59,704 bases of DNA. Source: a virus. Positions 7,543 to 16,146 of the stretch are shown here, one piece after another. A program made the translations under genes and the position numbers. The notes beneath the pieces were generated by a model, which was not told where the DNA came from, did not search any database, and saw nothing but the letters and a program-made list of their open reading frames with translations. Position 1 is the stretch's first letter. Every line of letters starts with the position of its first letter. Location of the stretch: positions 1 to 59,704 of the IMG/VR virus record IMGVR_UViG_3300013306_000018; one strand, given 5' to 3'.

Positions 7543-7746
7543 ATGTGTATAGTTGGACCGAGCCCCGCATCACCAATAACGGTTAGCCTTACGATCGAAG
7601 AAGCGCGGCGTATCGGCAATCTCAATATCGACCTCGACGAGATTGAGATCATCCGATGGCGTCGTAAAGTACGAGACGCTGTCAGAAAATACGACAAGGA
7701 CCTAGCGTTTCAAGAGCAGAAGGAGTTTTTAAGTGGCTCGTCCTGA
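7543..7746 (+). CDS. Small early protein of unknown function
   Basis: 67 residues, next to the Acb2-like gene and probably in the same transcript. VSLTIEEARRIGNLNIDLDE and a basic helix RWRRKVRDAVRKYDKDLA. No family recognised. Being beside a counter-defence gene it could have a related role, but nothing in the sequence shows this. Confidence 0.65.
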   Translation: MCIVGPSPASPITVSLTIEEARRIGNLNIDLDEIEIIRWRRKVRDAVRKYDKDLAFQEQKEFLSGSS

Positions 7747-7906
7747 CCGGGCGCCGATGCAGAGCCGACGAAAAGTAAGGGAAGCGATATATGACATACG
7801 TTCCCTTAAGAACTATCGCAAACTCGTTAAGGAGGCAACGAAACCAGATGGCAATCTCCCAAGCTCCATTCGCAACAACCTACCAAGGAGGAACCCTGAT
7901 GTCTGA
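7733..7906 (+). CDS. Small basic protein (57 residues), GTG start
   Basis: AAGGAG stands 7 bases before GTG 7733; an internal ATG lies at 7757. The product is strongly basic (MQSRRKVREAIYDIRSLKNY). It overlaps its neighbours by 14 and 8 bases. Possibly nucleic-acid binding; function unknown. Confidence 0.6.
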   Translation: MARPDRAPMQSRRKVREAIYDIRSLKNYRKLVKEATKPDGNLPSSIRNNLPRRNPDV

Positions 7907-8600
7907 TCCCGTACCGATGACCCTGTTCGATCTCGATGCCGCCGGGCTCGATCCTTCGCTGCCCGCACCGGCCGAGTTTATCCAGTTTCTGTATGACAAC
8001 TCTCGCACCTCATACCTGACGCTGTGGTCGGCGCGCCTGGGTGAGCCCGACATGCCGTCAAAGATCCAGCGTTGGATCAGCGACGCGTTGGCGGTCTACC
8101 ACGCCCGCGCGTTGCAGACGCAGATGGCGCCAGTCGGCGACAAGCCTGCCGGCAGCAATGTCACCGAGGTGACCTATAGCGGCTCGACCACTCCCGATGC
8201 GCCGATTTGCATCGATGTGCCGGCTATCACCGGCAACGCCGCGGTAGGTGAGACCCTCAACTGCACTATGGGTAACTGGGGGAACGAGCCCACGTCATAT
8301 AGTTACGCGTGGTCTAGTGGCGGCACCGACTCGTCCTACGTCGTCGCTGCCGGTGACGCCGGTACATCGATCACCTGCGTGGTGACGGCGACCAATGCCG
8401 GCGGTTCGACCGCAGCACCCCCCAGCAACGCCATTGCCATACCGGGAGCAGCAGCCGATGCCAGTGCCCACCACGCCCACGCCCAATCGAGCAGCCACAC
8501 CAGTTCAACCACTGGCCGAAACGCAGATGAGCGTAGCGGAGATGACACAAAGGTATCTCGCACTGCGCCGAAGGAAAGAACAACTTCAAGAGATGCATAA
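7899..8600 (+). CDS. Protein with a bacterial Ig-like domain in the early region
   Basis: 233 residues from an ATG with AAGGAGG 8 bases upstream. The N-terminal 90 residues are helical (SLPAPAEFIQFLYDNSRTS; LAVYHARALQTQ). Residues 107-185 are an Ig-like domain with the usual VPAITGNAAVGETLNCTMGN start and GTSITCVVTATNAGGST end. The tail is Ser/His-rich and probably disordered. Ig-like domains are normally on virion proteins, but this gene lies between Acb2 and the replication genes. The last 143 bases overlap the next gene in another frame. Confidence 0.75.
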   Translation: MSDPVPMTLFDLDAAGLDPSLPAPAEFIQFLYDNSRTSYLTLWSARLGEPDMPSKIQRWISDALAVYHARALQTQMAPVGDKPAGSNVTEVTYSGSTTPDAPICIDVPAITGNAAVGETLNCTMGNWGNEPTSYSYAWSSGGTDSSYVVAAGDAGTSITCVVTATNAGGSTAAPPSNAIAIPGAAADASAHHAHAQSSSHTSSTTGRNADERSGDDTKVSRTAPKERTTSRDA

Positions 8601-8907
8601 AAAGGCGCTGCATCCGTTCAACGACATGCTGGCGACACTGGCAAACCTGATCCTGGCGGAACTCCAGGCGGCTGGTGTCAATAGTATGTCGTCACCGGAT
8701 GGCACGGTGTACAAATCGACCGAAACCTCTGTCACCGTCAAAGACTGGGCAGCAACGCTGTCTTATATACAGCAGCACCAAGCCTGGGATTTGCTGGAGG
8801 CAAGGGTCAGTAAGACTGCCGTAATGGCAGTCATGGACGAGACCGCGGAGCCGATCCCCGGAGTCAACATGAGCCAAGAAACGGTCTTGCGCGTGCGCCG
8901 GAGCTGA
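8458..8907 (+). CDS. Early protein of unknown function with a coiled-coil segment
   Basis: 149 residues. A Pro-rich start is followed by MSVAEMTQRYLALRRRKEQL and a helical segment, then a compact domain (VKDWAATLSYIQQHQAWDLL; PGVNMSQETVLRVRRS). The pattern resembles small phage proteins coded beside single-strand DNA-binding proteins. The ATG at 8458 is a guess; MSVAEM further in (8521) could also be the start and would shorten the overlap with the Ig-like gene to 80 bases. Confidence 0.75.
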   Translation: MPVPTTPTPNRAATPVQPLAETQMSVAEMTQRYLALRRRKEQLQEMHKKALHPFNDMLATLANLILAELQAAGVNSMSSPDGTVYKSTETSVTVKDWAATLSYIQQHQAWDLLEARVSKTAVMAVMDETAEPIPGVNMSQETVLRVRRS

Positions 8908-8939
8908 GTGACTATAGGTCTCATAGGAAGGATTACCGC

Positions 8940-10124
8940 ATGAGTGGAGTGAACGCCCTAGCCGTCCTTAATCAGGGGCGGCCCCCCAGTATTTATCACG
9001 GCCGATCGTCATCCCTGAACACCGCGGCGCAAGCAAACATCCCGCTGGGGTTTGCCGTCGTCACCTATAGGGGCAAGATCTGGCGCCTCGTTTACCAGGG
9101 TGACGAAGACATTGTGCGCGATCCGGTGCGGCCGGACCAGCCGGCGGGCACCATCGAGGTGGTTATTATTGGTGCCGCTGCTGCGGTTAGTAAGCAGTAC
9201 TACATCAAGCCGTACACCGAGGGGTCCGATCAGGCGCCGGACTGCTACTCGCTCGACGGTATCAAACCCGAGGCCAATGCGCCGGCTAAGCAGAGCGCGC
9301 TCTGCGCCCGGTGTCCGCAGAACGAATGGGGGTCACGGGTCACCGATAGCGGCGCCAAGGCCAAGCGCTGCGCCGACAGCAAACGCCTCGCCATCGTGCC
9401 GGCCCTCGACCTCGAAAACGACAGCTATGGCGGGCCGATGTTGCTGCGGATACCGCCGACTAGCCTCGCCAATCTGAGCCTCTATGCCGGCAATCTGTCG
9501 CGCATGGGCGCGCCGATGGAGGCGGTGGTCACCCGGATCGGCTTCAATGTCGAGGTGGCATACCCACAGCTGACATTCACCCCTCTGCGCTGGCTAACCG
9601 ATGAGGAGGCCCGCCTCGTCGTCGGGCCAGACGGTAAGTCTGGGGTCATGGCGCACCCGGTAGTGAGCCGCATCCTGGTCGACAGCGTGGCGCAGGCGGC
9701 GGTGGGCGAGAGCGATCCCGAGCCCGAGCCAGAGGCGGAACCCCAGCGGACATCCTCGCCGCAGGCCGCGACAACTATCACCAAACAATCAGGTGTCGAG
9801 GTCGAGGATCTCGGCCATCTGCATCCCGCAATGGCAGCCCAGGAGGCACAAGCTCAGGCTGCTATCGCCGAGGCCCAGCAGGCGGCGGCCTTTGCTCGAG
9901 AGAAGGAAGCCGAGCAGGCCCGAGCCCAGGAGGCCCGCAAGGTCACCCCGATGCGCCGGCCCGCCGCGTTTGGGGGCGCAACGCCTCCATCCGAGGTGCG
10001 TGCATCGGTACAAGAAGCAGCGCCGGGGACGCCCCCGCCCAACGGCGCCGCGGCGCCGGTATCCACGGCACCTCCAGGGCTGAATGCTGCGATCGATGCT
10101 TTGCTAGCGACCCGCGTCGACTAG
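8940..10124 (+). CDS. Putative single-stranded DNA-binding or replication accessory protein
   Basis: 394 residues. The first 260 form a globular domain with a conserved-looking cysteine group (CARCPQNEWGSRVTDSG, then RCADSKR) typical of a phage family found next to primases and helicases. The C-terminal 130 residues are rich in Ala, Gln, Glu and Pro, as in the acidic or flexible tails of DNA-binding proteins. It ends just before a strong terminator. The single-stranded DNA-binding role is inferred from context and layout; it is not shown by a motif I can name. Confidence 0.7.
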   Translation: MSGVNALAVLNQGRPPSIYHGRSSSLNTAAQANIPLGFAVVTYRGKIWRLVYQGDEDIVRDPVRPDQPAGTIEVVIIGAAAAVSKQYYIKPYTEGSDQAPDCYSLDGIKPEANAPAKQSALCARCPQNEWGSRVTDSGAKAKRCADSKRLAIVPALDLENDSYGGPMLLRIPPTSLANLSLYAGNLSRMGAPMEAVVTRIGFNVEVAYPQLTFTPLRWLTDEEARLVVGPDGKSGVMAHPVVSRILVDSVAQAAVGESDPEPEPEAEPQRTSSPQAATTITKQSGVEVEDLGHLHPAMAAQEAQAQAAIAEAQQAAAFAREKEAEQARAQEARKVTPMRRPAAFGGATPPSEVRASVQEAAPGTPPPNGAAAPVSTAPPGLNAAIDALLATRVD

Positions 10125-10133
10125 CGACTTCAA

Positions 10134-10159
10134 GCGGGGCCCAAAGCCCCGCTTTTTTT
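10134..10159 (+). terminator. Rho-independent terminator
   Basis: GCGGGGC (10134-10140), loop CCAAA, GCCCCGC (10146-10152), then seven T. It directly follows the stop of the preceding gene and separates it from the primase/helicase pair. Confidence 0.93.
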
Positions 10160-10175
10160 CCCGAAGGGACTGCTG

Positions 10176-10832
10176 ATGGATACCGCCACATTCTTGGCGT
10201 GCGTTGTTGCGCCCGGTAACTACTTCGCGGTCTGCTACAAGGGGCCGGGCAAGCCAATGGGGCAGCGGTTCTTCCCTAGAGCAAACACCCAGGAAGCGGC
10301 GGGGTTCATTCGATGGGCTGATGGTAAGGGGATGGATGTCTGGTTCTCGCCAGCGAGTTTTAAATTGGCGGAGGCTAAGGGGCATGACCCGATGGGTAAT
10401 CCCACATACAAAGGTGAACGCACCCACCCCAACGTCGATAAGCTGCAATGTTTTTGGTACGACGCCGACATTAAACGCGATGGTGATGGTAAAGACCCAT
10501 CGCGGTGTTTTATTAGTTTAAATGATGTTAAAAACTGGTTAATCGATCTGACCATCCCCCAACCTAACTTGGCGGTACGCAGCGGCTACGGCGTGCACCT
10601 CTACTGGGTTATCGATCACGCCTATACCCGCGTCGAGTGGCAAACCCGCGCCGACTGGGTAAAGGCGATGCTGATCGCGCACAAAGCTCCCGGCGACGTG
10701 CAGATCACCGGCGATGCATCGCGGATATTGCGCCCGCCGAATACCCGCAACCACAAGGTGGTCGACCAGCCGGCGCCGGTTACCGTCCTCTGGGACACGC
10801 TCAACCCAGCGGCAAACTATGGGACCGATTGA
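10176..10832 (+). CDS. Archaeo-eukaryotic-type primase (AEP/PrimPol-like)
   Basis: 218 residues. The metal-binding pair is in CFWYDADIKRDG (DxD), followed by SGYGVHLYW with the family histidine. GDASRILRPPNTRNHK is the third AEP motif (arginine and D-x-x-R). This is the catalytic core without a zinc-ribbon extension. The gene overlaps the helicase gene by 14 bases, and the two probably form the phage primosome. Confidence 0.88.
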   Translation: MDTATFLACVVAPGNYFAVCYKGPGKPMGQRFFPRANTQEAAGFIRWADGKGMDVWFSPASFKLAEAKGHDPMGNPTYKGERTHPNVDKLQCFWYDADIKRDGDGKDPSRCFISLNDVKNWLIDLTIPQPNLAVRSGYGVHLYWVIDHAYTRVEWQTRADWVKAMLIAHKAPGDVQITGDASRILRPPNTRNHKVVDQPAPVTVLWDTLNPAANYGTD

Positions 10833-13062
10833 CTGGGAGGAGTTCGACGCTGCCCTGGCGCCCTACGCGCACCTCGTCGAGCGACCTAGCACCAGTAGCG
10901 GCCTAGAGGGAGGCCCCGCCAGCGCGTTCGCTGGGCACGAGGGACTCAACGCCGCGGTGCAGGCCGGCATCAGCGGCCGACCGCACTACATGGCGCTGAT
11001 CGCCGAGCGCTGCGAGCAGGTTAAAACCTCCCTGGCGTCGGGCGGAGTGACCGACAGCCGCGACCTCTGGTACCTGGGGCACGTCACCTTGTCGACGGGG
11101 TGCGTCGACGGCGATGCCTACGCGCACCGGCTGGGCCAGGGGCACGCCGCATATTCAAAAGAAGACACCGAGGCCGAGATCCAGCGAGCGCACGATGAGA
11201 GGGCCCGCAAGTCCTTGGGGCTCCCCACCTGCGCCAAATACAACGGCTACCGGCGCGACGTGTGCCCCGGCTGCCCGCACTGGGGTCACATCCGCTCGCC
11301 GCTCTCCCTCGGCATCGAGAATTTTGACATGCCGCTGGGCTACCGGCGCCACCAGGGGTGGTTGGAGAAAGGTGGCGAGGCGGGCTGGATGCCATTCGTG
11401 AAAAGCCTCGCTGTTGCACCGCGGCTAATCAAACTGCCGGAAGGACACCGCCTGTCCTTCACCCACAACCCAGGGCATTACGTCTATTTTGACGAGGTGG
11501 CAATACCCGGCGAGAAGCTGGCTCGGCAGTATTTTGCTCGACAACACATTACATTGCAAGACCACGAGGCGAAAGCGTTTGGAGGATTTCTAGTGGCTTG
11601 GATCAAGCACCTCGAAGAGATGATGCAGGTCCATGACGATGTTAAACCTTGTACCTGGACCAAGGCCGGCTTCGCTGTTGGGGACATTCTGTACCAGCCG
11701 GACGGCAGTACCCGGTCGATCGTCTGCTCCGACCCGATCATGGCGGCGGATTTTACTCCGCGGGGCAAGCGCGAGGTATGGACCCAGGCGGTCAACACCC
11801 TGATCCAGGACCGGCCGGATATCCAGATCGTCGTCGCCGCAGCCTTCGCAGCACCGCTGGTGCAGCTGGGTAGCTTTGGCGGCGGCCTCATTGCCTCGAC
11901 CTATGGTGCGTCCGGCACCGCCAAGTCCACCGCTGCCGCCGCCGGGCAGTCGGTGTGGACGGGTTGGCACGGCAATCACATCAAGCTGCGCGACACCGTC
12001 AACGCCATCAGTGACCGGCTGGGCCGGTGGGGGAACATCCCGCAATACATCGACGAGATCAGGATCTACGACGACGAGAGCAGCCGGCGGGTGATCGAGA
12101 TGTTGTTCTCGATATCGGAGGGGTCGGACAAGCTGCGGCTCGACCGCAACGCCAAGGCACGTACCGTCAATGCCTGGAACAGCCTCTGCATTATCACCAC
12201 CAACGAAGTCATTATGGACGACGTGATTAGTTTGACCGGTGGCAAGACCGATGCCGGGGCGTTGCGGCTATTCTCGTTCCCGCTTGAGACCATGTACACG
12301 GGCGTGACCGATACGAGTTTGGTAAAGGCCTTTGAGGATAACCGGGGCAGTGCTGGCGCCGTGTATGCTGCGTGGCTGGCGCAGAATATGGATGTCGCAC
12401 AGCACGACTACAATGCGTTTGCTAGAAAGTTAGTAGACATACTCCAGCCGCAGGCGGGGGAACGGTTCTATATCGGGTTTATTACTTGTATTCTGCTCGG
12501 CGCTATATATGCGTCGAACCTGGGGTTGGTTGAGTTCGATACCGCTGGTATGCGGGACGTATTGTTTACTAATTTTCATAACCTGCGTCAGGAACGTAAG
12601 GATGAAATAATCACAGCGCAGCGGGCCGACGAGGTGTTGGATAAATTCATATCATCGTTTCAGCAAGAAACCATCGTAACCGATACTATGAGCACAAAGC
12701 TAAATGTAAAACTTACACCAACAGCGGTACGGTTCCCACATCCCAACGCTAAACGAATAGAAATCCACATCGCGCTTGAGGACGAGGTGATGCGGATTAA
12801 TCGGTATACATTTATCGAATGGTGCAAAAAACACCAAGTGAACTGGACTATGGTTAGAAAAGATATGGAGAAACAGTGGCGGGTCGATGCTAATAAACAA
12901 GCTGTTATCGGTAAGTCAAATCGTAGTAATCCACCTGGAGCATATTTTACACGTTGCATCGAGTTCGATATGAAGCATCCTCAGCTGACGCACATTCTCG
13001 ATAACGTGCGGAAAGAAGAAGCACCGATATCAAACCTACCGTCGAGGAATAAATATGAGTGA
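10819..13062 (+). CDS. DUF927-family replicative helicase/ATPase
   Basis: 747 residues. An N-terminal domain of about 330 residues includes a cysteine cluster (CAKYNGYRRDVCPGCPHWGH), probably a zinc site. A RecA-like ATPase follows, with Walker A ASTYGASGTAKST and a later Walker B-like IDEIRIYDD. The last 150 residues include a winged-helix-like region (INRYTFIEWCKKHQVNW). The DUF927 assignment follows the arrangement seen in phage and plasmid replication proteins next to AEP primases. The ATG at 10819 overlaps the primase end. It likely unwinds DNA for polymerase A. Confidence 0.85.
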   Translation: MGPIDWEEFDAALAPYAHLVERPSTSSGLEGGPASAFAGHEGLNAAVQAGISGRPHYMALIAERCEQVKTSLASGGVTDSRDLWYLGHVTLSTGCVDGDAYAHRLGQGHAAYSKEDTEAEIQRAHDERARKSLGLPTCAKYNGYRRDVCPGCPHWGHIRSPLSLGIENFDMPLGYRRHQGWLEKGGEAGWMPFVKSLAVAPRLIKLPEGHRLSFTHNPGHYVYFDEVAIPGEKLARQYFARQHITLQDHEAKAFGGFLVAWIKHLEEMMQVHDDVKPCTWTKAGFAVGDILYQPDGSTRSIVCSDPIMAADFTPRGKREVWTQAVNTLIQDRPDIQIVVAAAFAAPLVQLGSFGGGLIASTYGASGTAKSTAAAAGQSVWTGWHGNHIKLRDTVNAISDRLGRWGNIPQYIDEIRIYDDESSRRVIEMLFSISEGSDKLRLDRNAKARTVNAWNSLCIITTNEVIMDDVISLTGGKTDAGALRLFSFPLETMYTGVTDTSLVKAFEDNRGSAGAVYAAWLAQNMDVAQHDYNAFARKLVDILQPQAGERFYIGFITCILLGAIYASNLGLVEFDTAGMRDVLFTNFHNLRQERKDEIITAQRADEVLDKFISSFQQETIVTDTMSTKLNVKLTPTAVRFPHPNAKRIEIHIALEDEVMRINRYTFIEWCKKHQVNWTMVRKDMEKQWRVDANKQAVIGKSNRSNPPGAYFTRCIEFDMKHPQLTHILDNVRKEEAPISNLPSRNKYE

Positions 13063-13237
13063 CGAAAAGCAGGGCTGGCGCGTCAGTGAGTGGCACCCCC
13101 AGGTGGGCATCTCCCGCTCGCTTACCTATGAACTAATCAAGGACCGCAGGATAAAAATAGTAAAGGTGGGCAGAGCAACGATCATCGTTACCCCGCCCAG
13201 TGAGTTTCTAGCTAGTCTACCAATCGTAGTGGAATAA
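13055..13237 (+). CDS. Excisionase-like small helix-turn-helix protein
   Basis: 60 residues. WRVSEWHPQVGISRSLTYEL then IKDRRIKIVKVGRATII is the winged MerR/AlpA-type fold of excisionases. It ends 26 bases inside the convergent integrase gene, a typical place for a recombination directionality factor. Overlaps the helicase gene by 8 bases, so it is expressed with the early genes. Confidence 0.78.
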   Translation: MSDEKQGWRVSEWHPQVGISRSLTYELIKDRRIKIVKVGRATIIVTPPSEFLASLPIVVE

Positions 13238-14444
13238 CTGTTGCGCCGAAGCTATAGTTTGCCCACGCCTCCATTAGCAGGCGGCGCTCTTCTAATAGAT
13301 CGCTGCGTTGATAGGCTGCTTCAACCTTGCCGAGTGCATGTGCCAATGCCATCTCGGCCGCGGCATGCGAACGGTTGGTATCCGCCGCCCACTGGCGGAA
13401 GGTTGAGCGGAACCCATGCACGGTAATGTTGCGATTGATGGATTTTAGCAGCTCGTGCATGGTGCTGCGGTGCATTGCCAGGGTGGTATTTAAGCCAGGG
13501 AATACAAATTTACTGGGTAGGTATACATGGTATTTAAGTTGTTTAGTTAGAAGTGTCATCACCGCATCGCACAGTGGTACGCGATGTTCCCGACCACCTT
13601 TCATGCGAATGGCTGGGGTTACCCACACTCGATTGTCGAGGTCGAACTCGTCCCAGCATGCACCTACTGTCTGGCTGGTCCGGCCAGCGGTCAGGATGGT
13701 AAACTCAAGAGCGCGGGCACTCATAAACGGTTTGCTGCGGAGCACGGCCATAAAGGCCGGCAGTTCCTGCCAGGATAGAGCCTGGAAATGTCCGTCTGAC
13801 CCTTTTTCGCGACGCACCGCCTCGGCCGCCTTAGTGGGCGAGGCCAGCAACATCTTGAGCTTACCGTTCCAGCGGGCCGGGTTATCCGGGGCTACGCGGT
13901 AACCCATCGCAATAGCCCAATCAAGGATCTGCTCGATGCGATTGCGTATTCGGCTCGCCGTCTCGGGTATCGTCATCCAGATCGGGTGCAACACCGCTAG
14001 CACGTCAGCCGTGGTGATGTCCTGCACTGATCGCTCACCCAAGAGAGGGTAGGCGTGACGGTTCAACGATGCCGGCCAGTCCCGTGCATGCGTAGCATTC
14101 TTCCAGGTCGAGCGACGCGTCGCGATGAACTGCTCGGCGGCGTGCCGGAAAATGATCGTGCGCGTCTTAACCTGCGTCGCTTTCTCCTCAAGGGGGTCGA
14201 CACCGCTCTTGGCTTTTTTCTGAATGATGCGCGCCTGCTCGCGCGCTTCCGCCAAGCTATGAGGCCGGTCGACAGAACCCAGACCGATTGTCCGCCGCTT
14301 TTGGCGGGGGAGCGCGTAGCGCACCTCCCAGGCTCGCGCGCCGCTGTCTTTAACGATCAGGAACAGCCCGTTCCCGTCGCCGTAAACGCCAGTCTTATGG
14401 GTGATAACCTGCCGTGCCGTAAGGGGTGTTGCTCTGCGCGCCAT
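13212..14444 (-). CDS. int: Tyrosine-family site-specific integrase
   Basis: 410 residues. The N-terminal DUF4102 arm-binding domain reads LTARQVITHKTGVYGDGNGL then RTIGLGSVDRPHSLAEAREQ, as in P4-type integrases. The core-binding domain is around FRHAAEQFIATRRSTWKNAT. The catalytic set is Arg in TAGRTSQTVG, His and Arg in HGFRSTFRQWA, His in LAHALGKVEAAY, and the nucleophile Tyr in AYQRSD. The start is the ATG at 14444 with GGAGAG upstream; the frame continues further up without family resemblance. Inserts the phage into the host chromosome. The host site is unknown. Confidence 0.95.
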   Translation of the reverse strand: MARRATPLTARQVITHKTGVYGDGNGLFLIVKDSGARAWEVRYALPRQKRRTIGLGSVDRPHSLAEAREQARIIQKKAKSGVDPLEEKATQVKTRTIIFRHAAEQFIATRRSTWKNATHARDWPASLNRHAYPLLGERSVQDITTADVLAVLHPIWMTIPETASRIRNRIEQILDWAIAMGYRVAPDNPARWNGKLKMLLASPTKAAEAVRREKGSDGHFQALSWQELPAFMAVLRSKPFMSARALEFTILTAGRTSQTVGACWDEFDLDNRVWVTPAIRMKGGREHRVPLCDAVMTLLTKQLKYHVYLPSKFVFPGLNTTLAMHRSTMHELLKSINRNITVHGFRSTFRQWAADTNRSHAAAEMALAHALGKVEAAYQRSDLLEERRLLMEAWANYSFGATVIPLRLVD

Positions 14445-14745
14445 CACGATCTCTCCGCCCAAAAACCGCCCCGCTCCTACCCCACCCAACAATCAGCAAT
14501 TACTGGGTTGCGGTGGTCATCGCGGGATTTTGCCAGCTCGTATGCCTAACAATAATCTCTGGATCGCCCTGGGTCAAGGTGGACGTATGTGGACAAACTT
14601 CTCGCGGAAACCCTCAGGTTTTCCCGTTTTCTTCTCCGGTTCTGGACGCTAGTGGACGCTAGTGGCTATAGCCTCTATATCGTGCCGTTCCGCCACAACG
14701 CAGCCGTTATCAATGGCTTATAGGGTACCTTTTGAGGAGTCCCCC
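14445..14745. other. Non-coding region upstream of integrase, candidate attP
   Basis: No credible gene. It holds the integrase promoter side and a tandem direct repeat, GGACGCTAGT twice (14644-14653 and 14654-14663). A related GTGGAC occurs near 14579 and 14590. Repeats of this type beside int can be arm sites for the integrase. The 20 bases after the repeat contain CTATAG, a motif that recurs in other gaps of this genome. No tRNA 3' end is visible, so the core site cannot be placed. Confidence 0.5.
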
Positions 14746-14889
14746 CTAAAAATCTAACAATTCGGCAGCGCGCGCAAAACAATCGCCATCCCCAGCGAAA
14801 CGCCGGCCGGCATCATCCCGAAACGGGGGTGGGATAAAGAAGGCGCCGACGGCGAGCACCAGCACCACTAGGTTAAGAACGGTCCTCAT
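14746..14889 (-). CDS. Small membrane or secreted protein (47 residues)
   Basis: MRTVLNLVVLVLAVGAFFIP is one hydrophobic segment, followed by a polar tail with one cysteine. Its ATG overlaps the stop of the upstream gene (ATGA), which supports a real gene. Role unknown. Confidence 0.6.
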   Translation of the reverse strand: MRTVLNLVVLVLAVGAFFIPPPFRDDAGRRFAGDGDCFARAAELLDF

Positions 14890-15080
14890 AGGTTACCCTG
14901 CCGGGCGGTGTTCGCCGCCGCGATCAGGAGGCCAGCCAGCTCGCGCGCCTCGTCGATTGTGAGCCTGATGAGCCACCGTCGTTCCCAGGTCAGCCAGATA
15001 TCTGGCGGGTGCCCCTCGACGCCGCGTGTGACCTCCACATCGAGCGTACTGTCGTCCATGTCGAGCTTCATCGTACCCAT
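14886..15080 (-). CDS. Small protein of unknown function
   Basis: 64 residues (61 if the ATG at 15071, with better GAGG spacing, is used). MKLDMDDSTLDVEVTRGVEG, then LIRLTIDEARELAGLLIAA. The last part is an amphipathic helix. Divergent from the plus-strand gene at 15102. Confidence 0.65.
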   Translation of the reverse strand: MGTMKLDMDDSTLDVEVTRGVEGHPPDIWLTWERRWLIRLTIDEARELAGLLIAAANTARQGNL

Positions 15081-15101
15081 CCTCGGTGATATACTCCGCG
15101 G
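15081..15101. promoter_or_regulatory. Short divergent gap with a motif shared with the 54-kb control region
   Basis: The gap between two divergent genes contains GATATACTCCGC (15088-15099). The identical 12 bases occur at 54149-54160, inside a perfect hairpin. A shared operator or promoter element is possible. This is inference from identity and position only. Confidence 0.35.
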
Positions 15102-15326
15102 ATGGTAGCAAAGATCGTACCCCTCGACGCCGGGGCATACCGGGACATCCCCCGCCAGCTCCGCGAACTAGCCAACGAAATCGAGCGGGGTGATCAGCCC
15201 GACCTGCAATTCATCGTTGCCGTGTTGGCGAGCGCTAACACCCAGTGCGAGGTTCGTGGCTGGGGGAATTACACGATATGGGAAGGGTTTGGTGCGCTAG
15301 CTCGCGCGCTCACACATCCTGGCTAA
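15102..15326 (+). CDS. Small phage protein of unknown function
   Basis: 74 residues. IPRQLRELANEIERGDQPDL then CEVRGWGN resembles a widespread family of short phage proteins that begin with an LR-LADEIE helix and end in beta strands. No biochemical role is known to me. Divergently transcribed from the 64-residue gene. Confidence 0.68.
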   Translation: MVAKIVPLDAGAYRDIPRQLRELANEIERGDQPDLQFIVAVLASANTQCEVRGWGNYTIWEGFGALARALTHPG

Positions 15327-15358
15327 GTCTGTCGCCGCCAGGGAAACCCGGCTACCCT

Positions 15359-15664
15359 TCAAAAGCGAGGTATGTTCTGGAGTGCCGGCTTATCGGGCGC
15401 ACGATGGTAATCGGCCAGGTGCAGATCGCCACACTCGGGGCATTCAAAAGCCTCATCTGCTTCCTCGCGCGGCGAATTGATGTCGCGGAGTAGCGACAGC
15501 GCATCGGCCGGCTTGTCCGATAACAGCTTGGCGATGATGTAGGCGACGTTCTTATCCATCGGTCCATCGACCTTCTGGATGCAGAACCCATTGGGGCCGC
15601 GCACTGACCAGCCCGAGCCGTCATGCTCGCGGGCGTAATAATAGGGGTCTAACTTTTCGCTCAT
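15359..15664 (-). CDS. Protein of unknown function with a CPEC zinc knuckle
   Basis: 101 residues. YYYAREHDGSGWSVRGPNG then a helical middle and FECPECGDLHLADYH near the C-terminus, half of a zinc ribbon. It faces the plus-strand gene that starts at 15739. Confidence 0.68.
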   Translation of the reverse strand: MSEKLDPYYYAREHDGSGWSVRGPNGFCIQKVDGPMDKNVAYIIAKLLSDKPADALSLLRDINSPREEADEAFECPECGDLHLADYHRAPDKPALQNIPRF

Positions 15665-15738
15665 GCCATACGCTCCTAAGGGTTTTCTTTTTCCTGGTCC
15701 CTATTATATTCATAGCACCCTTATAGGAGCTATTGGAT

Positions 15739-16146
15739 ATGAGCGATACCGATACCTTTGCCGAGTTCATGGAGCAGGAGCGCGCCCGCATCCACCAGGA
15801 ACGGGAGGGCTTGCTCGTCGACAAGAACGCTATCGAGCAGCGTCTGACGCAACTCGACCGCGATATGCAGGCTGTCGACGCCTATGCCGCCGCCAAGACT
15901 GGGAGGGTACCGACGGCGAAGCGGGTACGAACCGCCAAGACCAATGGTGCGCGCCCTGGTAGCCGGCGGGCTGCAATCGTCGAGGCGGTAGGCGCGAACC
16001 CACAGGGGCTCGGCCGCGGCGAGCTACTCCAGATGCTCGATGTCAAGGGCAACAAGTCGGGCGAGATGGCGGTATCCAACGCCCTGACCGCGCTGATCAA
16101 GTCCAACGCGCTGACGCGCGTCGAAGGGAAGTACGTCCTTGCCTGA
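15739..16146 (+). CDS. Coiled-coil plus winged-helix protein, probable regulator
   Basis: 135 residues from the ATG after TAGGAG. Residues 1-55 form a coiled coil (FMEQERARIHQEREGLLVDK). A basic linker (KRVRTAKTNGARPGSRR) follows, then a winged-helix-like domain (RAAIVEAVGANPQGLGRGEL; VSNALTALIKSNALTRVEGK). The layout suggests a dimeric DNA-binding protein. Target unknown. Confidence 0.72.
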   Translation: MSDTDTFAEFMEQERARIHQEREGLLVDKNAIEQRLTQLDRDMQAVDAYAAAKTGRVPTAKRVRTAKTNGARPGSRRAAIVEAVGANPQGLGRGELLQMLDVKGNKSGEMAVSNALTALIKSNALTRVEGKYVLA

